A DNA stretch of 64,000 nt from Flaveria trinervia (GCA_025506515.1 CM046456.1:66812130-66876129), one strand, 5' to 3'. Positions 1-11,914 are shown, numbered from the stretch's first letter. Notes: generated by a model from the letters alone, not told the origin. Program-made: numbers and translations.

Positions 1-339
1 AAAGTTGAAAATGATGCCTATTTTATCATTGACACATTGGGAGAGAGGTTATATGAGGGGTGTAGTCAAGCATATGTGTTGAAGTTTGACCACAATACTA
101 GAATTCAACAAAAGTCAGATGACAAAGAGTTAACAGTGGCTGAAGGTAAAGATTCATGTAAAGAGTATATTAAGAGCTTTTTAGCTGCAATCCCGGTACG
201 AGAATTGCAGGCGGATGTGAAGAAAGGGCTGGTGTCAGCATCAAGCCCCATTGTTCATCATAGACTGCAAATAGAATTTCATTACACCAAGTGTTTGCAG
301 CCTGGTGAGTTTTGTTTATCTAGTAATAACACTATTTAA
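1..339 (+). CDS. C-terminal exon of a plant gene, possibly an EEIG1/EHBP1 (C2 NT-type) N-terminal-domain protein
   Basis: The frame is open from base 1, so the start lies outside the window; the stop is TAA at 337-339. About 112 residues are visible, beginning near FIIDTLGERLYEGC and including KEYIKSFLAAIP, VRELQADVKKG and HHRLQIEFHYT. From memory this block resembles the C-terminal tail of the plant family with an EEIG1/EHBP1 N-terminal (C2 NT-type) domain, in which a dual ERLYEG / FLAAIPxREL tail ends in RLQIEFHYT. The last dozen residues (after HYTKC) look like read-through of the usual end, and GGTGAG at 303-308 could be a splice donor, so the true end may be about 300 with an intron following. 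No stop or frameshift is present, so it is probably a live gene rather than a relic. The family assignment is recall without a search. Confidence 0.5.
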   Translation, partial: KVENDAYFIIDTLGERLYEGCSQAYVLKFDHNTRIQQKSDDKELTVAEGKDSCKEYIKSFLAAIPVRELQADVKKGLVSASSPIVHHRLQIEFHYTKCLQPGEFCLSSNNTI

Positions 340-723
340 CTGTTATTATGTTATATGTATATGTACGTATGTATATGTGACATATGTATGTTTTGGTAAT
401 CTTACAATGTATTTTCCTTTTTGCCCTTTACAATGTAAGAGGACCCAATAATAAAATATTTAATTGAGTTAACCATGTTATTAATATCATTATTACTATT
501 ATTATTGTTATTATATGTTTTCAGTTATTTATCTTGTCTATTATTATTAATTAGGTTCTTACACTTAAAAGGTAATTGATTGTTGGTATAAATATATGGT
601 TAAGGATCTCGTAATAATAAACAATTGATAATCATATATTCACTGTTATTTTTTCTTCTCTTAGCTTGGATTAAATTAGATTTTCTTCATGCTATGAGCA
701 TTTGGTAACTCTGAGATCAAATA
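340..723. other. Intergenic / 3' flank of the first gene
   Basis: AT-rich non-coding sequence between the gene end and the first retrotransposon. It holds ATG/TAT-rich simple sequence around 350-390 and AATAAA-like strings near 449-456 that could serve as a polyadenylation signal for the upstream gene. Nothing else is recognised. Confidence 0.5.
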
Positions 724-1015
724 TGATAAAGATTGCAACATCAAAAAGGGTGGTACTGATGATCTCTAAGGGGTGGTTGGTGGAGATTTTATCTTTATCA
801 TGTTTCTAGTTTAAATTTATTATCTAGTTATTGGTAGTTTTTGACTTTTTAGGTATGACTCTTGTTAAAGGGTATTATATAAACCCCACAATAGCCTTTG
901 TTATATGCATGTAAATTCGTGAGTTTCAGCTTGTTTAATAAATAAAGAGTCGAACTTCTGTATTTCAATCGTGTACTTGTGCAAAAGCTTGATAATCACT
1001 ATCGTTTGTTTAACA
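724..1015 (+). repeat. 5' LTR and primer-binding site of copia A
   Basis: A 292-bp LTR beginning TG and ending CA (TAACA). It contains a TATA-like TTATATAAA at 875-883 and AATAAATAAA near 938-947 as promoter and polyadenylation signals. The primer-binding site TGGTACCAGAGCC at 1019-1031 is close to the initiator-methionine tRNA complement TGGTATCAGAGCC used by plant copia elements. Confidence 0.8.
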
Positions 1016-1039
1016 AAGTGGTACCAGAGCCAAACCCGT

Positions 1040-1870
1040 TGAAGAAGATTTCCAAGTTCCAGGCTATTGGTGGCATGAAGAAGTTGAACCATAACAACTT
1101 CAACACTCGGGCAACTTGCATGAGTTCCTACCTTCTCGGGCAGGACCTCTAGGAAGTTGTGAACAGAGATAGTACTACGATACCCAGGATAGATGCCAAT
1201 GAGGCGATACACAAGAGGAGAGTAAAAATTGGGAAAGCATTGTTCATCATTAAAAAACCAATTGAACAGGAACTTCTAGATCACATTCGTGATCTTGAGA
1301 CACCGAAAGAAGCATAGGATACATTGGCCTCCTTGTTATAAAAGAATAATGACACGAAGCTCCAGTTGCTAGAAAACGATCTCTTGTCGGTGACAGAAAA
1401 CGATCTCTTGTCGGTGACAGAAAACGATCTCTTGTCGGTGACACAAAACGATACAACTATATCATAATATTTCCACAAAGTGAAAGCATTGTGTAGGGAG
1501 ATCGGGGAGTTGGATCAAACAACAAAGATTGGGGACGCTAGAATGAATAATTATTATCCATGGACTTTGATCCAAGTTTCAAAGCTTTGTTGTAGTCATA
1601 CAAGGATGGCCAACCCAACCTTCTTTAACTGACTTTGAGTATTTGCTTGCAGCTCAAGAAGTGTTAACCAAGCAATTTACCTCTGTCGCAATCAAAGCCG
1701 AAGAAGAAAAAGCTTTATATGCCAGCAAAACCAAGAAAGGGCGGTTCTCGAAACAACTTCAGAGGCCGAGAAATCATAGAGAAACCGGAGGCAAACTGGA
1801 AGGCTCACGAAGGCAAGAATGAACAGGCCTATGACTAGAAAGGGAAGCCAGGGAGTCGATTCCCATATAA
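1040..1870 (+). pseudogene. Copia A gag, N-terminal part (UBN2/copia-type gag)
   Basis: Reading through stops gives a copia-type gag: an N-terminal motif leading to LLGQDL-stop-EVV (a tryptophan codon turned into a stop is likely), then an EAIHKRR region, an LDHIRDLETPKEA helix and a basic region with RGR-type residues before 1870. In copia elements this protein forms the capsid around the RNA. Several stops and at least two frame changes are visible. The zinc knuckle that should follow is displaced to 16663 by copia B. A 24-bp in-frame triplication lies at 1371-1442. Confidence 0.75.
1371..1442 (+). repeat. 24-bp tandem triplication in the copia A gag
   Basis: Three perfect consecutive copies of a 24-bp unit starting AGAAAACGATCTCTTG at 1371, 1395 and 1419. 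The length is a multiple of three, so it adds two repeats of eight codons without shifting the gag frame. A fourth partial copy (ACAAAACGAT) follows. Confidence 0.95.
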
Positions 1871-1875
1871 GTGCT

Positions 1876-2500
1876 TGTTGAGCTATGAAGAGGATGAAGC
1901 TACCTAAAACTTAGGATTTTAGCGCTGGCTACCAAGTACCGAATCAAACCAGGTTCTGAATTCACTGTCGATGAGCATATACTGAATGATTTCCGATCAA
2001 CATATGTTGAGCAACTGCCAATGAGCAATTGTCGATTAGCAGTCTACCGAAGATTTGTCGATTTACCATTGCCGATCGGTAGAAGCATTCCATCTGATCA
2101 TCTGCTACTCAAAACATGAATGTCTGTGCCAGCGACTATTGTGTTTCACCTTTTAGAGACAACATATTACTGAGTTGTCAACTCTATTACACAGATTATC
2201 TGTTTTACTGTAGACTCTGAATACATAATAGTTTATTCTTATTGTTTAGATTTTATAGTATAAAAGTTTTCACACTTGTATAGTAGAGAAAAGCTTTTAA
2301 GCCACTTGATTGTATTTGTCGATTGTATCATTTGTACTCAAACGATTAATCAAGTGAATACTTTGAAAGAACAATTTGTGTGTTTACCCCTTTTCAAAGT
2401 ATTTGTGTTGTGATAGTAAGCAGTTAGCCTAGATTCCGCATTCGTTAACAACTGATTATAGAAGAAGTTCTTGTTAGTTTTAACCAAACCCGATCCAACA
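1876..2500 (+). repeat. 5' LTR of copia B
   Basis: A 625-bp LTR, TGTTGAG to CCAACA, with TATAAAAG at 2259-2266. The primer-binding site TGGTATTAGAGTTTTGGC follows at 2503-2520. The 3' portion is repeated at 2521-2911 and, more divergently, at 16220-16662. Confidence 0.85.
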
Positions 2501-2911
2501 AGTGGTATTAGAGTTTTGGCCAACGACTATTGTGTTTCACCTTTTAGAGACAACATATTACTGAGCTCCCAACTCTATTACACAAATTATCTGTTTTACT
2601 GTAGACTCTGAATACATAATAGTTTATTCTTATTGTTTAGATTTTATAGTATAAAAGTTTTCACACTTGTATAGTAGAGAAAAGCTTTTAAGCCACTTGA
2701 TTGTATTTGTCAATTGCATCATTTGCACTCAAACGATTAATCAAGTGAATACTTTGAAAGAACAATTTGTGTATTTACCTGTTTTCAAAGTATTTGTGTT
2801 GTGATAATAAGCAGTTAGCCTAGATTCTGCATTCGTTAACAACTGATTATAGAAGAAGTTCTTGTTAGTTTTAACCAAACCCGATCCAACAAGTGGTATT
2901 AGAGTTTTGGC
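2130..2911 (+). repeat. 391-bp tandem duplication of LTR end plus primer-binding site
   Basis: Two direct copies, 2130-2520 and 2521-2911, with near-identical sequence and constant 391-bp offset. Each holds the distal LTR, its TATAAAAG box (2259 and 2650) and a primer-binding site (2503 and 2894). The element therefore has two start boxes and two primer sites before gag. Confidence 0.93.
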
Positions 2912-3011
2912 TCTTGATTTGCTTGAAGTTATCTTTTCACCAAATCACTTGTTTCTTTTTTGATCACACTATCAAACACCACATTTCTTCATACCTCTTT
3001 ACTTTCTAAAA

Positions 3012-3714
3012 ATGACTGTTGTAATTGTTTCTAGTAAACATGATTTGAAGAATGAAACTCAGACCGAACCTCCCATGTTTACACCAAATGACTATGATAA
3101 CTAAAAAATCTGAATGGAGGATTTCATAAGGAATCGAGACATTAGGTTATGGTTCTCTATTTTGAATGGACCATATGTCCCTATGGTCCAAGCCGCTAGT
3201 GAAGGTGGAGTAATGATTCCCAAAGACCCTACAAAGTACTTAGATGAAGATTTGAAGACATTTGACATGAATTCAAAAGCTCTTTGGCTGATCAGAATGA
3301 GCATACCCAACAACATCATGCATGGACTCAAGAAGTTCACAATTGCTCAAAAGTTATCAGAGGCAATGAAGGCTAGATTTGAAGGAACTGAGGATATGAA
3401 AGAAAATAAGAAAGATGTCTTCAAATAGAATTTGGAAAACTTTGGTTTCATAAGGAAAGAAATCATGACTGCTACATATCTGAGATACTTCTAGACTCTT
3501 TGAATGAAGCAGGAGTGAAGATGGAGAATAATGATGTTCTCAAAAAGTTACTAAGATCACTACCAAAAACATGGACAACCTACGATGTGTCCATTAAAAG
3601 AACTGAGAACCTAAAGACAATGACTATTGAGGAGTTATATGACATCCTAAGTGCTTACAATATGAGATGGATGTAGATGAAGAATCACTAGTAAGATCTT
3701 TAAACCCCTCAAAG
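3012..3714 (+). pseudogene. Copia B gag remnant
   Basis: The ATG at 3012 opens a frame with MTVVIVSSKH, then PPMFTPNDYDN followed by a stop where copia gags usually read W. A second open stretch (3114-3428) has RNRDIRLWFSILNGPYVP and KALWLIRMSIPNN, typical of the DUF4219/UBN2 gag of plant copia elements. Frameshifts follow and homology ends at the Tat insertion at 3715. The stops show it is not functional. Confidence 0.75.
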
Positions 3715-4659
3715 TGATAAGCTCTCATGGCCCCCATTCATGAGCCAGTTCACTATTGATAGGGTATACTACCCCTCGCGATATCAGCAAAGGCCCACGG
3801 AAGATGGAAATTCCATCGTCCAAGTCGCGACCAAGGCAACAACATTAGATCCAACTCAGAAAAGCATAGTAATGGACGAAACTGAGGCTTGAGTCAAAAA
3901 CCCAGCCGTGGCCTCCACCAGTCGCATCCCATCTAATGCCTTAGTGATAATTGTACATAAACACACGCATCACATACACAATTGGAAGAACATACCTTAG
4001 GCTGCGACATACGGACGAAGAGTGGCCTAAGCCGGGGCATAGTTAGGACAACTGGAACATGAAGGGGTCTTATACTTAGAATTTGTAGAATCTAAGACAA
4101 AACCTTAGCAAGAGGAACTAATGCCCATTAGTCAAGAAAGTATATAAGTGGGACACAAAATAACAAGGGAAAGAGACAAGATCTAAGAGGAAAACGACTC
4201 AAGGCAAAGAAACGACTGGAAGCGACAGGGGTCGAATCAACTATAGAGACAAAGGGCATTAGTGTTACGTAAGAAAATCCTTTATACAAAACCCTCTATA
4301 TATAGAAGTTTAGACATTGATGGTTGACTACAGGCTTCCAAAAATAGAGCCGACATCTTGAGCTCCAAGGTTAAGACATTATAAATTCTAATCTTCATGA
4401 CAGGTAAAAGACATAATCACACACCCTAATTCTTCGAATTCTACAACTCCTCTCATATCTATACTTATTTTCACACCAGAGAGTGGTCACGAGGAGAACC
4501 TCCTTCTGCCCGTGGCGAGGCTCACGATGTTGTTCTTTGTCTTGCACATACTAGCTTCAGCCATAGCCCAAGTCCAATATTAACCTGATTCCTTGTGGTA
4601 GTCGCATTCCTACACTGTTCCTCGATCCTAGTCACTTGATTAGGATTTGTGTAGCAACA
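3715..4659 (+). repeat. 5' LTR and primer-binding site of the Tat element
   Basis: A 945-bp LTR from TGATAAGC to GCAACA. It is followed by TTTGGCGCCATTCATGGGAA at about 4660, the typical position and form of the Tat primer-binding site. A TATA-like TATATATAG near 4309-4317 could be the LTR promoter. Confidence 0.75.
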
Positions 4660-4825
4660 TTTGGCGCCATTCATGGGAACCCTCGTAGATACTAAAACAA
4701 CCTAAAATCACCGACATGGAGTTAGGCCAAAAAACACCAACCCATTGAACCACATCACTACTAACTCTAAAAATTGAATTGCAACTATCTCCACCTTTGA
4801 CGGCACCAACCCCATCCTGGGAGGG

Positions 4826-5148
4826 TGTTACAACTTGGAATAAGGAATTGGAAACAAAGATAGAACACATAGATTAAATGATGCAATCAAGTAAGAAAAT
4901 AGAAAATGAACTTGTAATTCAATAAAGGGATGATGACAAAAGGAATTACAGATATAATCCAGAGCCTAGCTCTCTCTCCACACTGAAAGGTGGGAGCTAC
5001 TCAAATCATAACAAACTCACGCATATCTCATTCTTCTTTATTTCTACTATATATAATAGTATTACCACTTTGATTGCTTACATTTCTACCCCTCCTAGAA
5101 TAAACTAATAACTCCTTAGGAGTTACGTTGAATAAGGGATTTGCATCA
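4826..5148 (-). repeat. 3' LTR of chromovirus C
   Basis: A 323-bp LTR; on the minus strand it starts TGATGCAAATCC and ends GTTGTAACA. It aligns along its length with 9808-10145. The differences are a short deletion around 5060 and scattered substitutions. Confidence 0.9.
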
Positions 5149-5159
5149 TTACTCCCCTC

Positions 5160-7010
5160 TGCAACAACAGTCTTGTCCTCAAGACTGATATCCTTAAATT
5201 GCTCCCTAACCCACGAGGAATCTTCCCATGTGGCTTCATCCGGAGTTTGACGAGTCCATTGTACCAGCCATCGTTCTATTAAATCTAATCCCTATTTGAT
5301 GAGCTGTTTCAAAAGGATGGCGATAGGTAACAATAGTGGGGAGTCGGTCATGTCCAACTCAGGAGGATGAACCGGTTCGACGGGGGCTGTAATCACTTTT
5401 TTAAGAAGAGACACATGAAAAACAGGATGGATCTTGGACGTCTCCGGAAGTTGGAGTTTGTATGCCACCGGTCCCACCTTGGCGATTATCTGAAATGGAC
5501 CAAAGAACTTTGCAGCTAACTTTTGGTGGATACGACTAGCAACGGACAGTTGTCTATATGGCTTATGCTTCACATAGACCCATTCCCCGACAGCGAATTG
5601 AACATCCCTGCGACGTTTGTTCGCTTGTATTTTCATTGAACCTTGAGCTTTGAGGAGGTGGAGCTTCAATTGTTTCAGAGCCTCATCGCGGTCTTGTAAG
5701 TCACGAGCCACTAATTCAACCCGAACTTCCCCCGGCATAAACTGAAATACCGACGGAGGGCGACGACTGTATACAGTTTCAAAAGGCGTAGTCCCTGTTG
5801 ACACATGGAAGGTGGTATTATACCAAAATTCTACCCACGAAACCCAGTTAATCCACATCTTAGGTGATCTACCGCAAAACATCGTAAATAAGTTTCTAAA
5901 CAGCGGTTGATCACCTCGGTTTGGCCATCCGTCTCAGGATGATATGCAGAACTCATGTGCAGGTTGGTACCCATGGAATGAAAAATTTCTTGCCAAAAGT
6001 TACTGAGAAAAAGTGGATCCCTATCGTTGATAATCGACTTCGGAATTCCATGTAAGCGAATGATTTCCTTAACAAACACCTCAGCCACGGATTTCGCGGT
6101 GTAGGGATGTTTAAGGGGAATAATATGAGCGTATTTAGACAAGCGATCCACAACTACTAAAATAACCATGAAACCCCGTGAGGGTGGCAAGCTGGTGATA
6201 AAATCCATTGAGAGGTCTTCCCAAACCACAGACGGAATTTCAGAGGCTGCAACAGTCCCCCTAGAGCAATCGAGCTTGCTTTGCATAGCTGACAAATGTC
6301 ACATTCACAAATTAGTTGATTAATGGATGATGTCATACCTGGCCAATATAAATTGGCTGCCAATCGACGATAGGTACGATAGAAACCGGAATGACCCCCG
6401 GTAGCGGAGACATGAAACTCGTGAAATAGGAGTGGTATGAATTTTGATGTTCGGGGAATCACTAGTCGATTGCAATAGAACAAAACACCCCTTTTGACTG
6501 TGTAACCCCTGTGTTTATCCGGATTTGAAAGACATTGTTCAGTTAACGCAATGATGTTGGGATCATGTTTAGCTTCATCCAAAAGCTGAGAACCATGTAC
6601 CCATACTGGACAAGAAATAGTATGGAGTAGAGTACCCATCTCCGGTTTACGGGATAGAGCGTCCGCAGCCCTGTTTTCGCGTCCCGGTTTATAAACGATA
6701 TCAAAGTCATAACCAAGTAGTTTAACCACCCAGTTTTGTTGATCAGGAGAGGAGACACGTTGCTGTAACAGGAATTTCAAACTCTTTTGATCGGTATGAA
6801 CCACGAACTTAGTTCCCAAGAGATAGGGTCGCCAATGTTGCACCGCTAAGACCAATGCCATGAGCTCACGTTCATACGCTGATTTAGCTAAGGTGCGGCC
6901 ACTTAAGGCTTTGCTGAAATATGCTAAGGGCCGGTTATGTTGCATTAACACAACACCAATTCCACACCCCGATGCATCGCATTCCACTATAAATGGCTAT
7001 TGAAAATCCG
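5160..7010 (-). pseudogene. Chromovirus C RNase H, integrase and chromodomain
   Basis: In minus-strand order: an RNase H domain (VECDASGCGIGVVL near 6980, then YERELMAL and HTDQKSLKFLL), a tail with AADALSRKP, an HHCC zinc-binding segment (HEFHVSATGGHSG ... CECDICQ near 6300-6400), and the integrase core with MDFITSLP, INDRDPLF and a late glutamate in NRCLETYLRCF. The GPFQI and HPVFHVSLLKK segment follows. A frameshift lies near 5860 and a stop (TAG) near 5288. Beyond that stop the frame continues with ERWLVQWTRQTPDEATWED, a chromodomain that in this group targets integration to marked chromatin. The frame runs into the polypurine tract. Confidence 0.88.
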
Positions 7011-7019
7011 AAGGGCTAA

Positions 7020-8776
7020 AACCAGAGCAGAAACGAGAGCTTGTTTGAGTTGGACAAAGGCCTCTTGTGCGGCAAAATTCTAATGAAATCCATCTTGTTT
7101 GGTGAGGTCTGTAAGTGGCCTAGCAATAACACCATAATTCTTGACAAATTTGCGGTAGTACCTAGTTAACCCCAAAAATCCCCGTAACTCCCGAACAGAC
7201 TTTGGAACTGGCCAATCCATCACCGCACTAACTTTGTTTGGATCTATGGAAACTCCCTGGCCATCCGATACATGCTCCAAATACTCAGTTGATTGTTGAC
7301 CAAAACTGTATTGTGAGGATTAACTTTAAAATGATGAGAGGACAAAATCCGAAAAACCTCTGAAAGATCGGTTAAATGAGCCTGCCACGACAGACTATAA
7401 ACCAAGATGTCATCAAAGAAGATTACAACCTTGGAGTGGAGAAGAGGATGAAATATGTCATTCATAATTGCTTGAAAAGTTGCTGGAGCGTTCATGAGAC
7501 CGAACGGCATAACTAGATATTCGTAATGGCCATCGTGCGTGCGAAACGCTGTTTTATTTACACTATCCGGATGCATCCGAATTTGATTATAACCTGATTT
7601 GAGGTCCAGTTTGGAGAAAAACTGAGATCCACGCAATTCGTCAATGAGCTCATCAACCACTGGAATTGGGTATTTGTTCGCCACAGTGGCACGGTTTAAT
7701 GCACGGTAATCCACGCACATCCGCCATGAATTGTCTTTTTTTCAAACCAAAATAACAGGACTGGAATAAGCACTCTTGCTCGGTCGAATCAGACCCAATT
7801 CAAGTAGTTCCCTAACTTGGCATTCAATTTCAGATTTCTGGATATGCGGATAATGATATGGCCAGACACAGACCGGTTCAATTGTGGCCAACACAATCCG
7901 ATGATCCTGAGGACGGGTCGGAGGAAGTGTCGAAGGGGGCTGGAATACGGAGGCAAATGCAGACAGAACACACATTATTTTTGATCGGTGTGTAGGTAAC
8001 ATGTGATGATAAGGAAAAAGGATCGAGGAAGACTTCTTGAGTCGTCGAGAAACTAGCTAACACATCGGTATCGAGAGATAACCATTGAGAAAGGAAGTCG
8101 GAGCCTGCTGGTGCATCCGGACTCCTTGCAATTTCACCTCTGTACCCTGATGCGCAAAACGCATCCAAGAATTCCGCCAATCATGAAACGTTTCCCCAAG
8201 AGACTGCAGCCATTCCAATCCCAAAATGAAATCCATTGACCCAGTGTCAAAGACCAAGGCATTGACTCGAAAGGAACATGATCCCACAACCACATGAATA
8301 TCAATACATCGTTCGGTAACCACCACCACATGACCATCCCCCAATTTAATACGAATACCACTGAAAGAGGTGGAAGTGAGTCCAAGTGCTACTACCAATC
8401 GACGAGAGATAAAGTTATGAGATGCGCCACTATCCACCAACATGCAAACCGGAATTCCTTTAAGACTGCCCTCCAATTTCATCATGTTGGCAATCCCAAG
8501 AGTGGCCAAGACACCAGTAAACTCCAAAACATTACAAGTGCCCGATTCTGAAGTGATGTTCGTGTCCTCGTCCAATGATAATGTGGCCTCCAGAAGCAGT
8601 TGATCACCCATTGGTAAATCAAGCTCATCATCTCCCAAGAGCAGAACTCTCAATCTTCCTTCCGGACACTTATGAGCCGGTCCGTATGGTTGGCCGCAAC
8701 GCAAACACAATCCTTTTTTGCGACGATCTTCCCACTCGGTGCGAGAGAGAGATTTCACACCTCGGTCGCGTTGCAA
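7020..8776 (-). pseudogene. Chromovirus C protease and reverse transcriptase
   Basis: From right to left on the minus strand: a CX2C-type basic segment (KGLCLRCGQPYGPAHKC near 8700), an aspartic protease with VDSGASHNFIS, then RT with ELLELGLIRPSKSAYSSP, WRMCVDYRALN, the GYNQIRM and MPFGLMNAPATFQ motifs, and an intact FFDDIL catalytic motif near 7420. The connection segment WPVPKSVRELRGFLGLTRYYRKF lies near 7190. Frame changes occur near 7740 and 7260 and a stop at about 7078. The catalytic residues survive while the reading frame is broken in a few places. Confidence 0.88.
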
Positions 8777-9700
8777 ATAATTGCCCCCTTCTCCAATGAG
8801 GTTGACCGCTGAGATGATGAAAAACGAGTAGTATCCGAGCGTGGGCTGAAAACCCTAGGCCCAGATTTAGACAACACCGATGAAGTGGGCTCAGAGGGGC
8901 CCAAAAAAGGAGACCCAGTAGGGGAATCGAAGGTCGGCGTACCAGAAGGGTTAAGATAATGAAAACGATTCATCGAAGGGGTACGGAAGTCGGCCGGAGC
9001 ATAGCCTCCACATATTTGGACAAATACATTGCATCCAAGCGAGACTGAGGACGGTGAAGGCGCACCCACTTTTTCACATCCGCTTTGAGACCCGCCAAAA
9101 AATATCCTAATGCCTGAGATTTCGGTAAACGGGGAATGAGTGATAACAAGTATTTGAAATCATCAATGTAATCATAGATAGAATTCGCTTGTTGGATAGT
9201 GGCCAATTGTTCATATAGGTTCTGAATCTCTAACCCACTGGAACGTTGAAGCAATTCAGCTTGAAAATCTACCCAAGTGAGGGAAGAATGAACCTGAGTG
9301 ATAATCGTGAACCAATGTTGGGCAACCCCAATCATACTTAGTTGTGTTAGTTGAATTCGAGAATCATCGGGTGTGTGATTGAGATCGAAGTACAAGTTCG
9401 CCTTCTGAATCCATCCTTGAGGATCGAATCTGGAAAATTTCGGGAGTTTCACTTTCTTAATAGCCCACGGAACAGAAGAAACCCCCGAAGAAGAAGGAGG
9501 CGGACCGGAAGAAGAAAAAACCCGCGCCGCCCCTGACCGGAGGAGGTGATCCCCAGGAAACCCTAGAAGAGGTACCGGAAGCAAACACAATGGTTTTCTC
9601 CTGTTGTTTCATCCATGCAAGCACCACTTTACGGAATCCTCCGATTCAACATGATCATCATCCAAAACTTTGAGAGATTTGGATATATCCGCAACATCAC
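8755..9700 (-). pseudogene. Chromovirus C gag
   Basis: An open stretch of 206 codons ending near 8970 carries a retrotransposon gag domain: KLPKFSRFDPQGWIQKANLYF, AQHWFTII, GLEIQNLYEQLATIQQ and FLAGLKADVKKWVRLHRP. This forms the capsid of the particle. The frame shifts near 8975-9060 into a proline/serine-rich linker leading to the zinc knuckle. The upstream start is not clear; the open frame reaches 9590, and the leader before it contains an MHHSICVF-type out-of-frame ORF that I ignore. Confidence 0.85.
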
Positions 9701-9807
9701 TCTAAAGTTGCCGAATATGAGCCTCCTGAGCATCGAGACGGGTGTTGGAACGAGTTTCCATTGAAACAGAGCACAAACTTCCGGCAAGTCGCGGCAAGTC
9801 GGACCAA

Positions 9808-10145
9808 TGTTACAACTTGGAATAAGGAATTGGAAACAAAGATAGAACACACAGATTGAATGATGCAATCAAGTAAGAAAATAGGAAATGAACTTGTAAT
9901 TCAATAAGGGATGATGACAAAAGGAATTACAGATATAATCCAGAGCCTAGCTCTCTCTCCACACTAAAAGGTGGGAGCCACTCAAATCATAACAAACTCA
10001 CGCATATCTCATTCTTCTTTATTTCTACTATATATAATAGATATTACCTAACAAACTTTAGCCACTTTGATTGTTTACATTTCTACCCCTCCTAGAATAA
10101 ACTAATAACTCCTTAGGAGGTTCGTTGAATAAGGGATTTGCATTA
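9808..10145 (-). repeat. 5' LTR of chromovirus C
   Basis: A 338-bp copy of the LTR at 4826-5148. It ends TTA where the other copy has TCA, so one terminal base has mutated. TATATATAA near 10029-10037 lies in both LTRs. Confidence 0.9.
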
Positions 10146-11420
10146 GAGGGGTTAACAACCACAGTGATGTAATCACTCCGTAGTTCATCAGCTAAAACTG
10201 AGAACAAATAATTTCTCTGCTACAAATGAGTCGCCTACAATATGATGAGCTCCAACAAGAAGAACAACACGAGAGGGAAGAAGAAAGTCATGATGACGAA
10301 ATTAACTTACCAAGGGACAAAAGAACAACTAGTACTATAGCAAGGCAAGATAGAACCATAATGACAAGAAGGCCTTATGTTGATGATGACTTTAGCAAGC
10401 CATATCAACTTCCACGTCACGAGCAAGATCGAAGTTCATTCCCAAGATAGTGGAATTCACTTTCCCTCCCAAACTCAAGATGCCATCCAACGTGGGAAAG
10501 TATAACGCTCTGGAGGATTCGGACGGCCACCTTGCAATCTTTATCGGGGCAGCTGAAATAAAACATTGGTCAATCCCGGTATGGTGTCACATGTTTGCCC
10601 AAACCCTAACCGGTGCAGCTAGAGTATGGTTCGATAGTCTCCCTGTGGGAGAAATTGGTAGCTTTAAGAATTGGAAGAAAGTTTCTCTCGAAACTTTAGC
10701 CGGAAAAGGTTGCTAGCCAAAGATCCCACATATTACATAACGTCAGGAAAGGCGACATCGAGTCAATAGAAAGCTTCATCACTAGGTATTCAAAGGAAAT
10801 CATGCAGGTCCGCAAAGCCGGAGAAACAATTAGGATCTCAACATTCATTCATGGAGTACGAAACAACCAACCGGTGGAAAGGTTACACGAAAACCTCCCA
10901 AGATCAATTGACGAAATGCTGGAGTGAGCAAAAGCGTTTGTGCGAGGAAAGAAGACATGTGAGCAACTGAAAGAAAAGACCCCAAAGAGACACCTAGCCA
11001 ACACATGGGTATTGCAGAAGAAGCTAGGGGGATCGATCTTGGGAACGACCACGCTTCTGGCCGCATTTTCCCCAACGAGACAACTCCTTTCAACCTCGTT
11101 TTACCCCACCAGCTAGAACTTCACAAGGACCTAATGTAACTCCCACCTTTAACAAACCGAAAGCGAGATTTTAGCAACAAAAAACGTTAGTTTCACCAAG
11201 CCTGCCTTGCTGAAGCTAGTGGTAAAACGAGATGCTAGCAAATTTTATGAATTCCATAATGAAAATGGGCATGCAATAGACACTTGCTTCTCATTAAAAC
11301 GATAGATCGAGCTCGCCATTAAAACCGGAAAGCTAACCCATCTATTAAGAGAATTGAAAATGACACCATATGCAGGAGATAAAAGAAAGGAAATATATAT
11401 GATTTAGCTGGCGAACCACT
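10146..11420 (+). pseudogene. Tat element gag
   Basis: The gag begins near 4716, is interrupted by chromovirus C, and resumes at 10151. The charged segment (10226-10450) and the core PPKLKMPSNVGKY ... DGHLAIF ... LTGAARVWFDSLPVGEIGSF match Tat-type retrotransposon gag. A frameshift near 10700 is followed by SIESFITRYSKEIMQV-like sequence in another frame and a CCHC-less basic tail. In Tat elements this is the capsid protein. At least three stops are present. Confidence 0.82.
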
Positions 11421-11479
11421 AGAGCAAACGTCACTTCGACCACATCGAACCTTGGATGGCTCAGGAGATATCATTTCCT

Positions 11480-11910
11480 CCAATCCATAGGGGAAGTTTT
11501 GCTTACAATTTCAGCTGTTATTGCAGGTCATCAAGTACATCGAGTATACGTAGATAATGGAAGCAGTTCAGAGATCATGTATGAACATTGCTTCTTACTA
11601 CTTGATGAAGAAATCAGAAAGAAACTTGATACAAGGCCACAACAGCTCATGAGATTTTCTAGCGAGGTAGTACAAACATTAGGCCACATACAACTCCTAC
11701 TGGTTCTAGGAAACAACGCATGATGACGTGAGGTCACAATGAAATTCTTGGTTGTGCGATTGGAGTCATCATACAATGTTCTCTTAGAAAGACCAGGCTT
11801 ATGTGCCCTGGGAGCTGTCATATCAATGGTATACACAACCATCAAGTTCCCACCCCCACTTGGGTAGTGACCATACTCCAATGAAGAATGTAAGGACGTA
11901 AAAGCAATTA
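11480..11910 (+). pseudogene. Tat element protease
   Basis: The open stretch 11499-11723 carries LTISAVIAGHQVHRVYVDNG followed by SSSEIMYEHCF, the Tat-lineage protease block in which a D-x-G-S-S motif is catalytic. Here it reads DNGSSSE. RPGLCALGAV-like residues follow in a shifted frame up to the hAT insertion at 11915. Confidence 0.78.
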
Positions 11911-11914
11911 CGTC

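Larger units (their letters stand above)
4826..10145 (-). mobile_element. Chromovirus C (Ty3/gypsy with chromodomain), nested in the Tat element (TSD GAGGG)
   Basis: Two similar LTRs bound a complete gag-PR-RT-RNase H-INT-chromodomain order on the minus strand. The target duplication GAGGG is exact at 4821-4825 and 10146-10150. The primer site (minus strand, left of 9808) reads TTGGTCCGACTTGCC, and a polypurine AGAGGGGAG lies before the 3' LTR near 5149-5160. Gag and pol architecture resemble the Reina/Galadriel type. Only a few stops and frameshifts are present, so it is younger than its hosts. Confidence 0.93.
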
